A DNA stretch of 50,019 nt from Acidobacteriaceae bacterium (GTDB lineage: Bacteria > Acidobacteriota > Terriglobia > Terriglobales > Acidobacteriaceae). The notes under the pieces were generated by a model. That model was given only the letters and a program-made list of their open reading frames with translations, was not told the DNA's origin and did not search any database. How positions within the stretch are numbered: the stretch's first letter is position 1; every line of letters begins with the position of its first letter. The position numbers and the translations under genes are program-made. The stretch spans positions 1-50,019 of the forward strand of contig PLCO01000032.1 in NCBI GenBank assembly GCA_003134815.1. The letters run 5' to 3'. Positions 10,103 through 18,488 of the stretch are shown here, in pieces.

Positions 10103-11734
10103 TTAATGGCCAGAAGCAGCATTTGTGATAATCCTGAACTCTCCGCTGCAGTGCATCATGCTAAACAGATACAGCAGCCCGTCGTAGTAGCGCGCCTCGC
10201 CGCTCGGAACCGGCATATTCCACAGCGCATCCACAAACGCCTTCGCCTCGGGCCCATCTGCGGCCAGGCTGCCCACCGCCGCGGTTGAAATCGGCCCGGT
10301 CGAGTGGTGCTCGGTCAGCGGTTTCCCATCCAGCGTGTACCGGTCCACAATCTTGTCGATGCCCTGGCTTGCAAAAAACTTCTGCACGCGATCGCTCAGC
10401 GCAGTCTCGCGCGCGTCCTTGTGCCACCACGAATAGTCCACGCTCCAGTTGCTCACGCTGCGCCACGAGTCGGCCATAAACGGTACCGGAGTTCCGTCGC
10501 GCCCCACTACCGGCGATCCGTCAAAGTTGCTCCGGTCCGGCGTCAATCCCGTCTCCGGCCCCGTTACGCGATTGAACAGGTCGCGGCTCACATCCGCCGC
10601 CGTTGCCCAAAATGCGCGATCCTCCACCGGCCCCCAACGCGCCCACAATTCGTAGAACGCCGGCAGGTGATAGGAAGCGTCCGTGTTTCCATCCGGCCAG
10701 CTGGGCACAAACTTGATCATGTTGTGGGCCTCGTCCACCATCGGCCCAGTGCTTTCCTGTTGCTGCCCGCGCGGAAAACGGAACTGCGGCGGCCACGGCC
10801 GCCCCGCCGCCTTCGCCTCAGCCTCCATCCGGTGAGCGTTCGGGCTCGGCCACGGATGATCCGGCTGCACGAACGGCGCGTCTTCTGGGTGAATGCGAAA
10901 CGGCCCTGTCCCCGTGAGCACGGGATGATGCCTCATACCGCGCAGGATTTTGTCCGCCTCCGCCTGGTAGTTGTAAATCCCCGTTCCATTTCCCCATCGC
11001 CGCGCGGCAAAGTAGAGCGCCATCGTGTAGTACTCTTCCCCGTCCGGCGCGGGGCCCGTCGAGCGCGGTGTTCCATCCGTATTCATCGACCACGCAAAGT
11101 ACCCCACCGACGGATTCTTCGGATCGGTGATCAACATATAGGTATGCGCCCAGTTCCACAGCGCGTCAAACTCGCGCTTCTTGCCGAGCTCAACGCAGAT
11201 CATCATGCCGTAGCTCATGCCCTCAGTCCGCGCGTCGTTGTTGGCCCAGTCGGTTACGTACGCCAGCGTCCCGTTCTCATTCACTCCGGTCTCAAAGTAG
11301 ACACGCTCTTCCTGCCCGTCGCCATGGAAGAGCTGCTGGAAAGCCTTTTCGATCTTTGCGTGAGTCTCCGCCGCCGTGTGCCCCTGCTCGGCAAATAAAT
11401 CGCGATAGTGTCCCGTCTTGTACGCGCCCTCGCCGTCGCCCGGGAATCGCTCGAACTTGCCCAGTGGCGCATTCTCATGCGGCGCAGGCATCATCCATCC
11501 CGGCATTGCCGGCGGCGCTGGCGCAGCCGTCGGAGTCTGTCCCGCCGCGGCGGCCGGCGCAGCCGTCGGAGTCTGCCCTGTCGCCGCTGCCGGCGCGCCG
11601 CTTCCAGTTGCCGGAGCGCCGTTTCCACCCGCGCTCCCGGCCTGCGCCTGCAAACCGCCGCCCGCCAAAACCAAAACTCCCGCCGCAACAAAACAGCCCC
11701 AAATCTTTGCGCAACCCAAAATCCTTGACTTCAT
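10103..11734 (-). CDS. Secreted glycoside hydrolase family 8 (Rex-like oligoxylanase)
   Basis: A 543-residue exported protein. The signal peptide MKSRILGCAKIWG...GGLQAQA is followed by a low-complexity Ala/Pro/Thr/Gln linker that contains a duplicated GQTPTAAPA unit, probably from a 33-36-bp tandem duplication. The catalytic domain has NNDARTEGMSYGMM (general acid Glu), GYFAWSMNTDG and PAPDGEEYYTMALYFAARRWG (catalytic Asp), then VPSWPDGNTDASYHLPAFYE and YSWW. This combination matches GH8, especially reducing-end xylose-releasing exo-oligoxylanases; the exact substrate (xylo-oligosaccharide or other beta-1,4-glycan) is inferred. The frame extends upstream, but ATG 11734 is chosen because the signal peptide begins there and AAAGGG sits 8 nt before it. 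It acts in the periplasm or outside the cell. Confidence 0.85.
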   Translation of the reverse strand: MKSRILGCAKIWGCFVAAGVLVLAGGGLQAQAGSAGGNGAPATGSGAPAAATGQTPTAAPAAAAGQTPTAAPAPPAMPGWMMPAPHENAPLGKFERFPGDGEGAYKTGHYRDLFAEQGHTAAETHAKIEKAFQQLFHGDGQEERVYFETGVNENGTLAYVTDWANNDARTEGMSYGMMICVELGKKREFDALWNWAHTYMLITDPKNPSVGYFAWSMNTDGTPRSTGPAPDGEEYYTMALYFAARRWGNGTGIYNYQAEADKILRGMRHHPVLTGTGPFRIHPEDAPFVQPDHPWPSPNAHRMEAEAKAAGRPWPPQFRFPRGQQQESTGPMVDEAHNMIKFVPSWPDGNTDASYHLPAFYELWARWGPVEDRAFWATAADVSRDLFNRVTGPETGLTPDRSNFDGSPVVGRDGTPVPFMADSWRSVSNWSVDYSWWHKDARETALSDRVQKFFASQGIDKIVDRYTLDGKPLTEHHSTGPISTAAVGSLAADGPEAKAFVDALWNMPVPSGEARYYDGLLYLFSMMHCSGEFRIITNAASGH

Positions 11735-11855
11735 AACGATGCCCTTTCGCGCTCCGCATATCCCGCAAACCACTTTACGATCATAAGGCGTCGTCCGCGC
11801 CGCAGCTCCCCGCCGACTATGATTCGTCAATAACCCTTGATCTCATGCGGCCCTG

Positions 11856-11871
11856 GTCCCTACGTCCCTGT
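11856..11871. repeat. Short tandem octamer GTCCCTRN x2
   Basis: GTCCCTAC and GTCCCTGT follow each other in the gap between the GH8 gene and the EF-G-like gene. The same octamer is repeated about six times at 32173-32219. Nothing else is recognised in the 265-bp gap except the ribosome site AAGGAG (11989-11994) of the next gene. Confidence 0.5.
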
Positions 11872-12000
11872 ACTTCCCGTCACAGGACGTTCACACTCTC
11901 GCTGTGATAGCATCCGTCTTTCGAGAAAGACGCGCGTCGCGGACCATGCTTTTCTCCCTCTAAATCCCGCCGGAAGCGCGCCTTCAAGAAGGAGAAGCCC

Positions 12001-14118
12001 ATGAAATCGTATCAGGGAAGTGAGATCCGCAACGTAGCTGTAGTGGGGCATGCGCACTGCGGCAAAACCACGCTCATTGCCGCTCTGCTGCATGCCGCAA
12101 AAATGACGCCCACCCAGGGCCGCGTTGAAGACGGCACGGCCGCCACCGCTTACGACGAAGAAGAAGTCGCCCGCCGCATCACCATGCAAAATGCCGTCGC
12201 CTTTGCCGAGTGGCAGGGCATCAAGGTCAATCTTGTTGACACGCCCGGCTTCCACATGTTCACCCACGAAGCCCGCGCCGCGCTTTTCCCCGTTGAATCC
12301 GCCATCGTCGTTATTAACGCCCAATCCGGCGTCGAGCCTGTTACGGAGCGCGTCTGGCGCTTTGCTGAGGAAGCCAATGTTCCCCGCGTCGTTCTCGTCA
12401 ATCAAATGGACCATCCAAAGGCCGGTGGCGGCGGCGGACTAAGCGCCCTGATCGACGATCTGCAGAACCGCTGGGGACGCACCTGTGTTCCGGTGCAGTT
12501 GCCCATCTCTGACGCGCAGGGCTTTCACGGCGTGGTCGACCTCGTGACCATGCAGGCATACACCTACACGCCCGGCGGCGATGGCCGCGGCAAAGTCTCT
12601 GCTGAAATTCCCGCCTCGCTCGCTGCCGATGCCAAGGCGCGCCATGAAGCTCTCGTCGAACTCGTTGCCGAAGGCAAGGACGAGCTGATGGAGGAGTACT
12701 TCGAGAAGGGCACTATCCCCGAGGAGCACCTCATCACCGCGCTGCACGAGGCCATTCGCGAAGACCGCATCTTTCCCGTGCTTTTTTCAAGCGGCCTTTC
12801 CAACATGGCCCTCGATCATCTTCTCGACTTCATCAAGGCCTACACGCCTGCGCCAACTGAGCGAGAGCCTCTCGCCGGCAAAACTCCCGGCGCAGCTGCC
12901 GACGCACCAGCCGTCGTCCGCAAAATCGACGACTCCGGTCCAGCAGGCGCGATCGTCTTCAAAACCATGTCCGACCCCTTCGCCGGCCGCATCAGCTTCT
13001 TCAAAGTCATCAGCGGCGTTATCAAAAACGACGCGACGCTTGAGAACTACACGCGCCGCGGCCAGGAGAAACTTTCGCACCTGAGCATCATGCAGGGCCG
13101 CAAGCCTGTCGAAGTCACCGAGCTGCACGCAGGCGATCTCGGCGCAGTGGGCAAGCTTCGCGACACGCTTACCGGCGACACGCTTGGGGCAAAAGGCGCC
13201 GACTTTCAGGTCGATATGGCCGCGCCTCCCGAGCCCGCCATGACCTACGCCATCGAGCCAAAATCGCGCGCCGACGAGGATAAGCTTGCGCCCGCCATCC
13301 ACAAGCTCATGGAAGAGGACCTGCTCATTCGCTTTTACCGCGATCCGCAGACCAACGAGTTCCTCATCGCAGGCGCGGGCCAGCCGCACATCGAGGCCAT
13401 CGTCAACCGCCTCAAAAAGCGCTACCACGCCGAGGTCACGCTCAAAGCTCCCAAGGTTCCCTACCTTGAGACAATACGCGGGCGCGCGGAGGCCCATGGC
13501 CGGCACAAAAAGCAGTCCGGCGGTCACGGCCAGTTTGGCGATTGCAAAATCCGCATGGAGCCTCTGCCTCGCGGCGGCGGCTTCGAGTTCGGCAATGAAG
13601 TTTTCGGCGGCGCAATTCCGCGCAACTTCATCCCTGCCATTGAAAAGGGCATCGTCGAGACGGCCGCGCGCGGCTATCTCGCCGGCTACCCCGTCGTCGA
13701 TTTCAAAGTCACCGTCTTTGACGGCTCTTATCACGATGTCGATTCCAACGAGCTGTCGTTCAAGACCGCCGGCCGCCTGGCCTTCAAAAAAGCCATGGAG
13801 CAATGCAAGCCCTGCCTGCTTGAGCCGGTTATGAAGGTCGAAATCGAAGCGCCCGACGAGTTCGCCGGAACCCTCATGGGCGACCTCAACGGCCGCCGCG
13901 GCCGCGTGGCCGGAATGGAGACCAAGGGCCGCACCACGGTCATCAGCGCCCAGGTCCCAATGGCCGAGATGCTCACCTACGGCACCTTGCTCACCTCCAT
14001 GACCCAGGGCAAAGGCAGCTATCACATGGAAGTCGACCACTACGACATAGTCCCGCAGTTGGTCGCCGACAAAATCCTCGCCAACGCCAAACGGCCGGTT
14101 GACGAAGAGGAAGAGTAG
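12001..14118 (+). CDS. Elongation factor G-like GTPase (EF-G paralogue)
   Basis: A 705-residue translational GTPase with all EF-G domains. G1 is GHAHCGKTT, G3 is DTPGFHMF where canonical EF-G has DTPGHVDF, and G4 is NQMD instead of NKMD. Domains II to V follow, with the domain IV loop region GGHGQFGDCKI and the domain V end GDLNGRRGRVAGME. These deviations, including loss of the conserved G3 His, place it with the EF-G-2/FusA-like paralogues rather than the housekeeping factor. Its role may be ribosome recycling, rescue or antibiotic protection; this cannot be decided from sequence. A strong ribosome site, AAGGAG, lies 7 nt before the ATG. The gene stands alone; a GTGCG/CGCAC hairpin without a U-tract follows it. 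Confidence 0.88.
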   Translation: MKSYQGSEIRNVAVVGHAHCGKTTLIAALLHAAKMTPTQGRVEDGTAATAYDEEEVARRITMQNAVAFAEWQGIKVNLVDTPGFHMFTHEARAALFPVESAIVVINAQSGVEPVTERVWRFAEEANVPRVVLVNQMDHPKAGGGGGLSALIDDLQNRWGRTCVPVQLPISDAQGFHGVVDLVTMQAYTYTPGGDGRGKVSAEIPASLAADAKARHEALVELVAEGKDELMEEYFEKGTIPEEHLITALHEAIREDRIFPVLFSSGLSNMALDHLLDFIKAYTPAPTEREPLAGKTPGAAADAPAVVRKIDDSGPAGAIVFKTMSDPFAGRISFFKVISGVIKNDATLENYTRRGQEKLSHLSIMQGRKPVEVTELHAGDLGAVGKLRDTLTGDTLGAKGADFQVDMAAPPEPAMTYAIEPKSRADEDKLAPAIHKLMEEDLLIRFYRDPQTNEFLIAGAGQPHIEAIVNRLKKRYHAEVTLKAPKVPYLETIRGRAEAHGRHKKQSGGHGQFGDCKIRMEPLPRGGGFEFGNEVFGGAIPRNFIPAIEKGIVETAARGYLAGYPVVDFKVTVFDGSYHDVDSNELSFKTAGRLAFKKAMEQCKPCLLEPVMKVEIEAPDEFAGTLMGDLNGRRGRVAGMETKGRTTVISAQVPMAEMLTYGTLLTSMTQGKGSYHMEVDHYDIVPQLVADKILANAKRPVDEEEE

Positions 14119-14197
14119 GCACGCGCGGTGCGGCAGCCGCTCGCACAGGGTTAGTGGTCTTCCAAGCCTCAAAGTCGTGACCTAGGCACACTGCAAA

Positions 14198-14227
14198 TTG
14201 TCGGGAAACTCGATGATTCCCCAAAAT
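14198..14227 (+). promoter_or_regulatory. Possible promoter of the DUF262 gene
   Basis: TTGTCG (14198-14203), an 18-bp spacer and CAAAAT (14222-14227) lie 36 bp upstream of the start codon. This is a moderate match to a sigma-70 promoter and has not been tested. Confidence 0.35.
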
Positions 14228-14263
14228 AGAAGCGCCTGTTTTTGATGAAATTGAAAGGATGCA

Positions 14264-16021
14264 ATGGAATACCTCCACTGGACAGTCAAAGAAGCAATGG
14301 AACGTATCGGCGCAAAAAAGCTCTACCTACCCGCCATACAACGAAAATTTGTGTGGGGTGCTCCTCAAATCGAGCAATTGTTCGATTCGATTATGCGGGA
14401 CTATCCGATAGGCACATTTTTGTTCTGGATGGTGGAAGAGGCCAAGCAAAACGACTATTCCTATTACGAATTCATACGAGAATATCACGAACGTGATAAT
14501 TGGAAGAACTCGCTCGCGGCAAAGCCACATCTCCCAGATGAGCTAGTTGGTGTTTTGGACGGTCAGCAACGGTTGAATTCGATGTATGTAGCTCTTCAAG
14601 GTACCTACGCCTTCAAGCGCCCTCGAGTCTGGGAAAACAACCCAAACGCTTATCCGGTGCGGCAATTCTTTCTCAATGTTTTTAAGCCTGAAGTAGAAGA
14701 AGAGGACGAGGAATATATTTATGAGTTCCGCTTCCTAACACCTGAGGAAGCAAGAGAAACCAAACCCACGAGGTGCTGGTGTCTTGTAAAGGACCTCCTT
14801 GAGTGTAAGGGTTTGGCAGATGTAAATAAGTATTGGACAGCAAAGAAGAAGAGGATTCCCGATGATGCAGAAGTTTCTGAGGTGATCGAGGAGCGAGCGC
14901 TGAACATTCTCCAAAGGCTCTTCGAACGACTCAACACGAAGCCAATCATAAATTATTTCCCGCTGAAAAACCAAAATCTCGACGAGGTTCTAGACATCTT
15001 TGTGCGTGTAAACAGCGCAGGTACTCCGTTGGCGAAGACTGATCTGCTCTTTTCGACGATCGTCGCGCACTGGGAACCCGGACGGGGTGCCATCGAAGAT
15101 TTCTTGAAAAAGCTCAACGAGAAAGGAAACGGGTTTCGGTTCGACACGGATTTCATTATGCGGGCGTGCCTCGTGCTCGCCGAATGTCCCGTGCGACTGC
15201 GCGTAGCGTCGTTCAAAGCGGGTAATGTTAAGTTGATTGTGAACAACTGGAAACCGATCACGGCCGCTATTGATCGTTCCGTGGACATGCTCGTCGAGTG
15301 GGGTTTCGAAGGTTCCACACTGACTTCCGTCAACGCAGTTATCCCCATCGCCTACGCAATCAAGCGGGGCTGCGACACCAAGGCAAGCAAGGCGGACCTA
15401 CGGCTACTGCTAGTCAAGAGCATTCTGACCGGCGTCTACAGCAGTTCCGGTGACCAAGTCCTTTCCAGTATCCGTAAGGCTATGGAGGGGATGGTTGATG
15501 TCGGGGATACCTTCGAGTTGGCGAAGCTGGAGAAGAGAGTTCGCCTGCCGGGAGGGAAGAGTATTGCGATCAATGAGGACACGTTGGACGAATTGTTACT
15601 TTCGACAAAGGGTCCTCGCAGTTTTGCTCTCCTCTCACTGCTCAGCTCGCATCTGAAATTCAGTCAGGTTCAGTTCCACCAAGATCACATTCATCCGCAC
15701 GCAGGCTTTAGTACTGTCGCTCTTCGGAAACTTAAGATCAATGACGATGAGATTGGGGACTGGCAGGCACAGCGAGATGCTCTCCCCAACCTCCAGTTGC
15801 TCGAAGGCAGGGAGAACCAAGGCAAGTGCGCAACTCCTTTTTCAGTCTGGCTAAAAAGGGAGTATCCGATGGAAGCAGATCGAAAGGCGTATCTTCGCAG
15901 CCATCACATCCCCAATGTCTCGCTTGAATTGAGCGATTTTGACAAGCTATTCGGGAAGCGAAAAAGCCTACTGAAGGTGAAGCTCGCTGAGTTGCTTAGT
16001 GTTTCGTGTGCACACCCATGA
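14264..16021 (+). CDS. DUF262-DUF1524 nuclease (GmrSD/SspE/BrxU-like), solo defence candidate
   Basis: A 585-residue protein. The N-terminal DUF262 domain has LPAIQRKFVWG near residues 22-32 and LDGQQRLNSMY near 97-107; the DGQQR motif is the nucleotide-sensing or NTPase signature of the family. The C-terminus carries a DUF1524-type His-Me finger: HQDHIHPH near residue 472 and LPNLQLLEGRENQGK near 505-520. This architecture is shared by GmrSD-type IV restriction enzymes, BrxU and the phosphorothioate-dependent SspE, which cut modified phage DNA or are activated by host modification. No methylase or dnd/ssp gene is nearby, so it would act alone. AAAGG sits 7 nt before the ATG. The gene is visibly more AT-rich than its neighbours, suggesting horizontal acquisition. 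Architecture is firm; target is unknown. Confidence 0.82.
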   Translation: MEYLHWTVKEAMERIGAKKLYLPAIQRKFVWGAPQIEQLFDSIMRDYPIGTFLFWMVEEAKQNDYSYYEFIREYHERDNWKNSLAAKPHLPDELVGVLDGQQRLNSMYVALQGTYAFKRPRVWENNPNAYPVRQFFLNVFKPEVEEEDEEYIYEFRFLTPEEARETKPTRCWCLVKDLLECKGLADVNKYWTAKKKRIPDDAEVSEVIEERALNILQRLFERLNTKPIINYFPLKNQNLDEVLDIFVRVNSAGTPLAKTDLLFSTIVAHWEPGRGAIEDFLKKLNEKGNGFRFDTDFIMRACLVLAECPVRLRVASFKAGNVKLIVNNWKPITAAIDRSVDMLVEWGFEGSTLTSVNAVIPIAYAIKRGCDTKASKADLRLLLVKSILTGVYSSSGDQVLSSIRKAMEGMVDVGDTFELAKLEKRVRLPGGKSIAINEDTLDELLLSTKGPRSFALLSLLSSHLKFSQVQFHQDHIHPHAGFSTVALRKLKINDDEIGDWQAQRDALPNLQLLEGRENQGKCATPFSVWLKREYPMEADRKAYLRSHHIPNVSLELSDFDKLFGKRKSLLKVKLAELLSVSCAHP

Positions 16022-16400
16022 CCTAGCCCGGGCAGGCCACCCTGGGGCCTTCCTCGGCATCTACTTCGGCGCGCCACCTGGCACTCCAACCCTCAGCTCG
16101 CCAGCGCCTCCACCACCGCTTCCGGGTGCTGGGCAATCACATATCAGATAAGCTCGCGCCGCGCGATCCAGACGCCGCCGCCCCTGCTCCCAATCCTGCG
16201 AGGCGCGCGGATCGAGGGCAAATTGCCGCGCAACTTTGGGCTAGGGCGCTCCCAGCCCCTCCAAATACTCCCCCGGCGAGATCACCGCACCCCACCGCGC
16301 CCGCTCTTCTGGTAGTGCTTCAGGTATCCCAGTCACCAGCCACGCTCCGGTCTATCCCTCCCATCTGAAATTGCGCTACCATGAACTTGAGGAGGGCGCG
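16022..16400 (-). pseudogene. Frameshifted PIN-toxin relic, copy 1, and degenerate DNA
   Basis: This gap holds no intact gene. Read on the minus strand, 16343-16230 encodes the end of a PIN-domain toxin: AWLVTG, then after a one-base shift GYLKHYQKSGRGG, then after a second shift VISPGEYLEGLGAP and a stop. A second copy lies at 17118-17000. The rest of the interval contains only fragments, for example a minus-strand VIAQHPEAVVEALAS followed by a stop near 16095. Confidence 0.55.
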
Positions 16401-16646
16401 ATGGCCACGGCACACACCGGCGAATTCGACTGGACGCAATGCGAGCTGATCGAGCGGGTTCCCGGCAAGGTTTCCGGGCGGCCCGTGGTGCGCGGCACCC
16501 GTATCCTGCCTGACGCCATCGTGGACAGCTACGATCTGGGCGAGTCGATTGACGAGCTCGCCGAAGGATTCCCCTCGCTCTCAGTCGGCCAGATCCGCCG
16601 CCTGATCGAGTTTGCCCACGCGCGGCGCGGAGAACCAGTTCTGTGA
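16401..16646 (+). CDS. DUF433 antitoxin
   Basis: An 81-residue DUF433 protein. The core ERVPGKVSGRPVVRGTRILPDAIVDSY followed by LAEGFPSLSVGQIRRLIEFA is the standard DUF433 sequence, which includes a winged-helix-like fold. Such proteins are usually encoded just upstream of a DUF5615 PIN-like toxin and act as antitoxin and probable autorepressor. ATG 16401 is chosen because GGAGG precedes it; an in-frame TTG at 16371 is less likely. The stop codon overlaps the GTG start of the toxin gene by four bases (GTGA), so the pair is translationally coupled. The family assignment is confident; the antitoxin role follows from the family and the arrangement. Confidence 0.85.
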   Translation: MATAHTGEFDWTQCELIERVPGKVSGRPVVRGTRILPDAIVDSYDLGESIDELAEGFPSLSVGQIRRLIEFAHARRGEPVL

Positions 16647-16984
16647 GGGTTCTGCTCGACGAGAACCTAGACCACGCCCTGCGAAACCTGCTCGCCCCTC
16701 ACGAGGTCGTGACCGTGGCCTTCATGGGCTGGGCGGGACTGAAGAACGGCGATCTCCTCCAGACTGCGGAAGAACATGGAATCCAGGTTCTCCTGACCGG
16801 AGACACAACTCTCCACCTTGAGCAGAATCTCACCGGGCGGCGATTGGCTGTGGTGGCGCTTTCTGCAATTCAGTTGCCCATCATCCGCGAGCATGTGGCC
16901 CGAATCGTCGCGGCAATCGACTCGGCAGCACCAGGCAGCTTCCAGATGGTGGATTGCGGCACATTCGACCGCGGGCGCACGTAA
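16643..16984 (+). CDS. DUF5615 PIN-like toxin
   Basis: A 113-residue protein that begins MRVLLDENLDHALRN, with the conserved Asp-Glu-Asn typical of DUF5615 (PIN/Mut7-C-like nucleases). It continues with GWAGLKNGDLLQTAEEHG and VLLTGDTTLHLEQNL, also standard for the family. It is the presumed toxin partner of the DUF433 protein just upstream, probably acting as a Mg-dependent ribonuclease in the cytoplasm. It starts with GTG inside the antitoxin stop codon. The two genes sit between two relics of a different PIN toxin family, suggesting repeated turnover of toxin-antitoxin modules here. The toxin activity itself is inferred. Confidence 0.85.
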   Translation: MRVLLDENLDHALRNLLAPHEVVTVAFMGWAGLKNGDLLQTAEEHGIQVLLTGDTTLHLEQNLTGRRLAVVALSAIQLPIIREHVARIVAAIDSAAPGSFQMVDCGTFDRGRT

Positions 16985-16999
16985 CGAGCCCCAATCTAG

Positions 17000-17118
17000 A
17001 CGACGCAATACCCCCGCGATGGCCGAAATCGATCCAGATACTCCCCAGGCGAGATCACCGCAAGCCCGCCGCGCTCGCTTTCCGGGTAGTGCTTCAAAAT
17101 CCCGCCACAATCCACGCT
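17000..17118 (-). pseudogene. Frameshifted PIN-toxin relic, copy 2
   Basis: The minus strand encodes AWIVAG, then after a frame change ILKHYPESERGGLAVISPGE, and ends YLDRFRPSRGYCVV with a stop. This matches the C-terminal end of PIN toxins (VTGNLKHYP...VxSPxEYL pattern). About 80 bp align with copy 1 at 16262-16343 with only scattered mismatches. No N-terminal half is present. Confidence 0.55.
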
Positions 17119-17195
17119 CCCGCCAGCCACGCCCCCGCCCATTATGCCCAAGATTGATCAGTATGCGGAGCCGGGTACTGGGAAACTAAGAGGTG

Positions 17196-17276
17196 ATGCC
17201 CGAAGGAAAACCCATGAACCTGAGGGAAAACTCATGAACCCGAGGAAAATCCTATGAACCCGAGGGAAATCCAATG
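17196..17276 (+). repeat. Tandem 20-bp repeats, each with ribosome site and ATG
   Basis: ATG codons occur at 17214, 17234, 17254 and 17274, exactly 20 bp apart, each preceded by a GAGG(G)AAA ribosome site. Each of the first three opens a seven-codon frame (MNLRENS, MNPRKIL, MNPREIQ) whose TGA overlaps the next ATG as ATGA. An in-frame ATG at 17196 extends the first one. The last ATG is the start of the secreted protein. Confidence 0.85.
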
Positions 17277-17975
17277 AAATTGATCAGCGCCCTAAATGCC
17301 GCAGTGTCGATTGCGGCCGTGTTGACCGCGACCCTGTTGACCGCTATTTTGACGTTGCCCCTGCATGCTAACGCTCAAGCACCAAAAACCGGTTCCACAT
17401 TCACCATCGCGGGACACGCCGGCGAAACCCAGCTTCTTCAGGTCAATGGCAAGTCGTACGTCGAAATTGAGACACTTGCGCGTTTGACAGGAGGGACACT
17501 CTCGTTCAAAGACAACCGGACGATCCTTACCTTGCATCCCTCGGATGCAACGGAGCAGGCATCCACGCCCCCTGCAAAGCCCGGGTTCTCAAGAGCTTTC
17601 ACCGAGGCGGGCATTGAAGAGATGGGAGTGATCCGCGAATGGCGAATCGCCATCGTGAACGCGGTCCAGAGTAACTCTCCGCTGTCGGAAGACTGGATCT
17701 CCACGCATCATCGGCTGGCAGAGAAGAACCTGTCTCTCGCCTCCGCCGCCGCATCCACTGACGACGACCGCAGCGCATACCCGCTGCTCTCAGCCGAACT
17801 TAACAACATGCAAACCCTGAGCGATCAGTATGTCGCGACCCGCAAAGCGGCCTCGTTCATATCGCCGGACACCTTCCACAGCACTCCTCTTGAAGATCAG
17901 ATTCTGAGTTGCGCGCAAAACTTTGTCGCCATGACTGAAAGTCACGCGTTTCAGGATCAGCCTTCCTGTCACTAG
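17274..17975 (+). CDS. Secreted protein with stalk-like N-terminal domain
   Basis: A 233-residue exported protein of unknown function. The signal peptide has a hydrophobic core VSIAAVLTATLLTAILTLPL and a probable cut after HANAQA. Residues about 40-95 (VNGKSYVEIETLARLTGGTL, then FKDNRTILTL) resemble the copper-amine-oxidase N-terminal or 'stalk' beta domain often found in exported Gram-positive and acidobacterial proteins. The remainder is probably helical, with two cysteines near the C-terminus (ILSCAQ and QPSCH). The start is the last of four tandem ribosome-site/ATG units, so translation may be coupled to upstream minicistrons. Export is confident; the domain resemblance is moderate; no function is assigned. 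Confidence 0.7.
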   Translation: MKLISALNAAVSIAAVLTATLLTAILTLPLHANAQAPKTGSTFTIAGHAGETQLLQVNGKSYVEIETLARLTGGTLSFKDNRTILTLHPSDATEQASTPPAKPGFSRAFTEAGIEEMGVIREWRIAIVNAVQSNSPLSEDWISTHHRLAEKNLSLASAAASTDDDRSAYPLLSAELNNMQTLSDQYVATRKAASFISPDTFHSTPLEDQILSCAQNFVAMTESHAFQDQPSCH

Positions 17976-18104
17976 ATCCCGATCGCCGTCTGCGTCACCA
18001 AAATCGCAGAACGGAAGAAGAGACAATGTCAGCCTCTCCCTCCGCCCTTCTTGCTTCAGTTGTGTTTCTGGTCTCTGCGCACGACGTAAGCGATCCGCGC
18101 CCGT

Positions 18105-18488
18105 TTACGCCTCCGCGCCATCAATGCTCTCGACGTGGATCACTTTTGCCTGCTCATCGAGCTGGCCGGTCACCTTCACCGTTTTGCCTTCGAACGGCTT
18201 GGCGCGCTGCGAGTCGTCCAGCTTGAAGATCGAGCCGGATGAATCACGCAGCATGTAATCTGAGCCGTCCTTTACGACGGTGCCGGTAAAAGTTCCAGAT
18301 TTGGCCTGGTTCTGGTCTGGTTGGGTTTGCGGCGGCTGCGCCTGGTCGGGTTGCTGTTTCGGCTGCGCCTGGTCTTGCGCATGGGCAGAGCCGCCGGCAA
18401 TAAACGGGCTTCCCCATGCCAAGGCAAACGCCAATGCCATCGCGCCGAGGATGGACAGGTCAAAAAGGTTGTGCTTAATGGAACGCAT
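18105..18488 (-). CDS. Secreted DUF5818-type protein
   Basis: A 127-residue exported protein. A signal peptide ends near GGSAHAQ and is followed by a Gln/Pro-rich linker (QPKQQPDQAQPPQTQPDQ). The C-terminal domain reads SGTFTGTVVKDGSDYMLRD, then KPFEGKTVKVTGQLDE and VIHVESI, an OB-fold-like unit typical of DUF5818 proteins that are common in Acidobacteriota. Function is unknown. The ribosome site GGAGG lies inside the loop of a ten-base-pair hairpin whose 3' arm ends at the A of the ATG (18488-18533), which could control translation. Confidence 0.75.
   Translation of the reverse strand: MRSIKHNLFDLSILGAMALAFALAWGSPFIAGGSAHAQDQAQPKQQPDQAQPPQTQPDQNQAKSGTFTGTVVKDGSDYMLRDSSGSIFKLDDSQRAKPFEGKTVKVTGQLDEQAKVIHVESIDGAEA

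Noticed and set aside
10304..11398. Open frame of 364 codons antisense to the GH8 gene
   Set aside because: It is a GC-bias shadow; the opposite strand encodes clear GH8 motifs. The same applies to the long antisense frames at 12787-14172 (EF-G-like gene) and 33422-34582 (rpsA).
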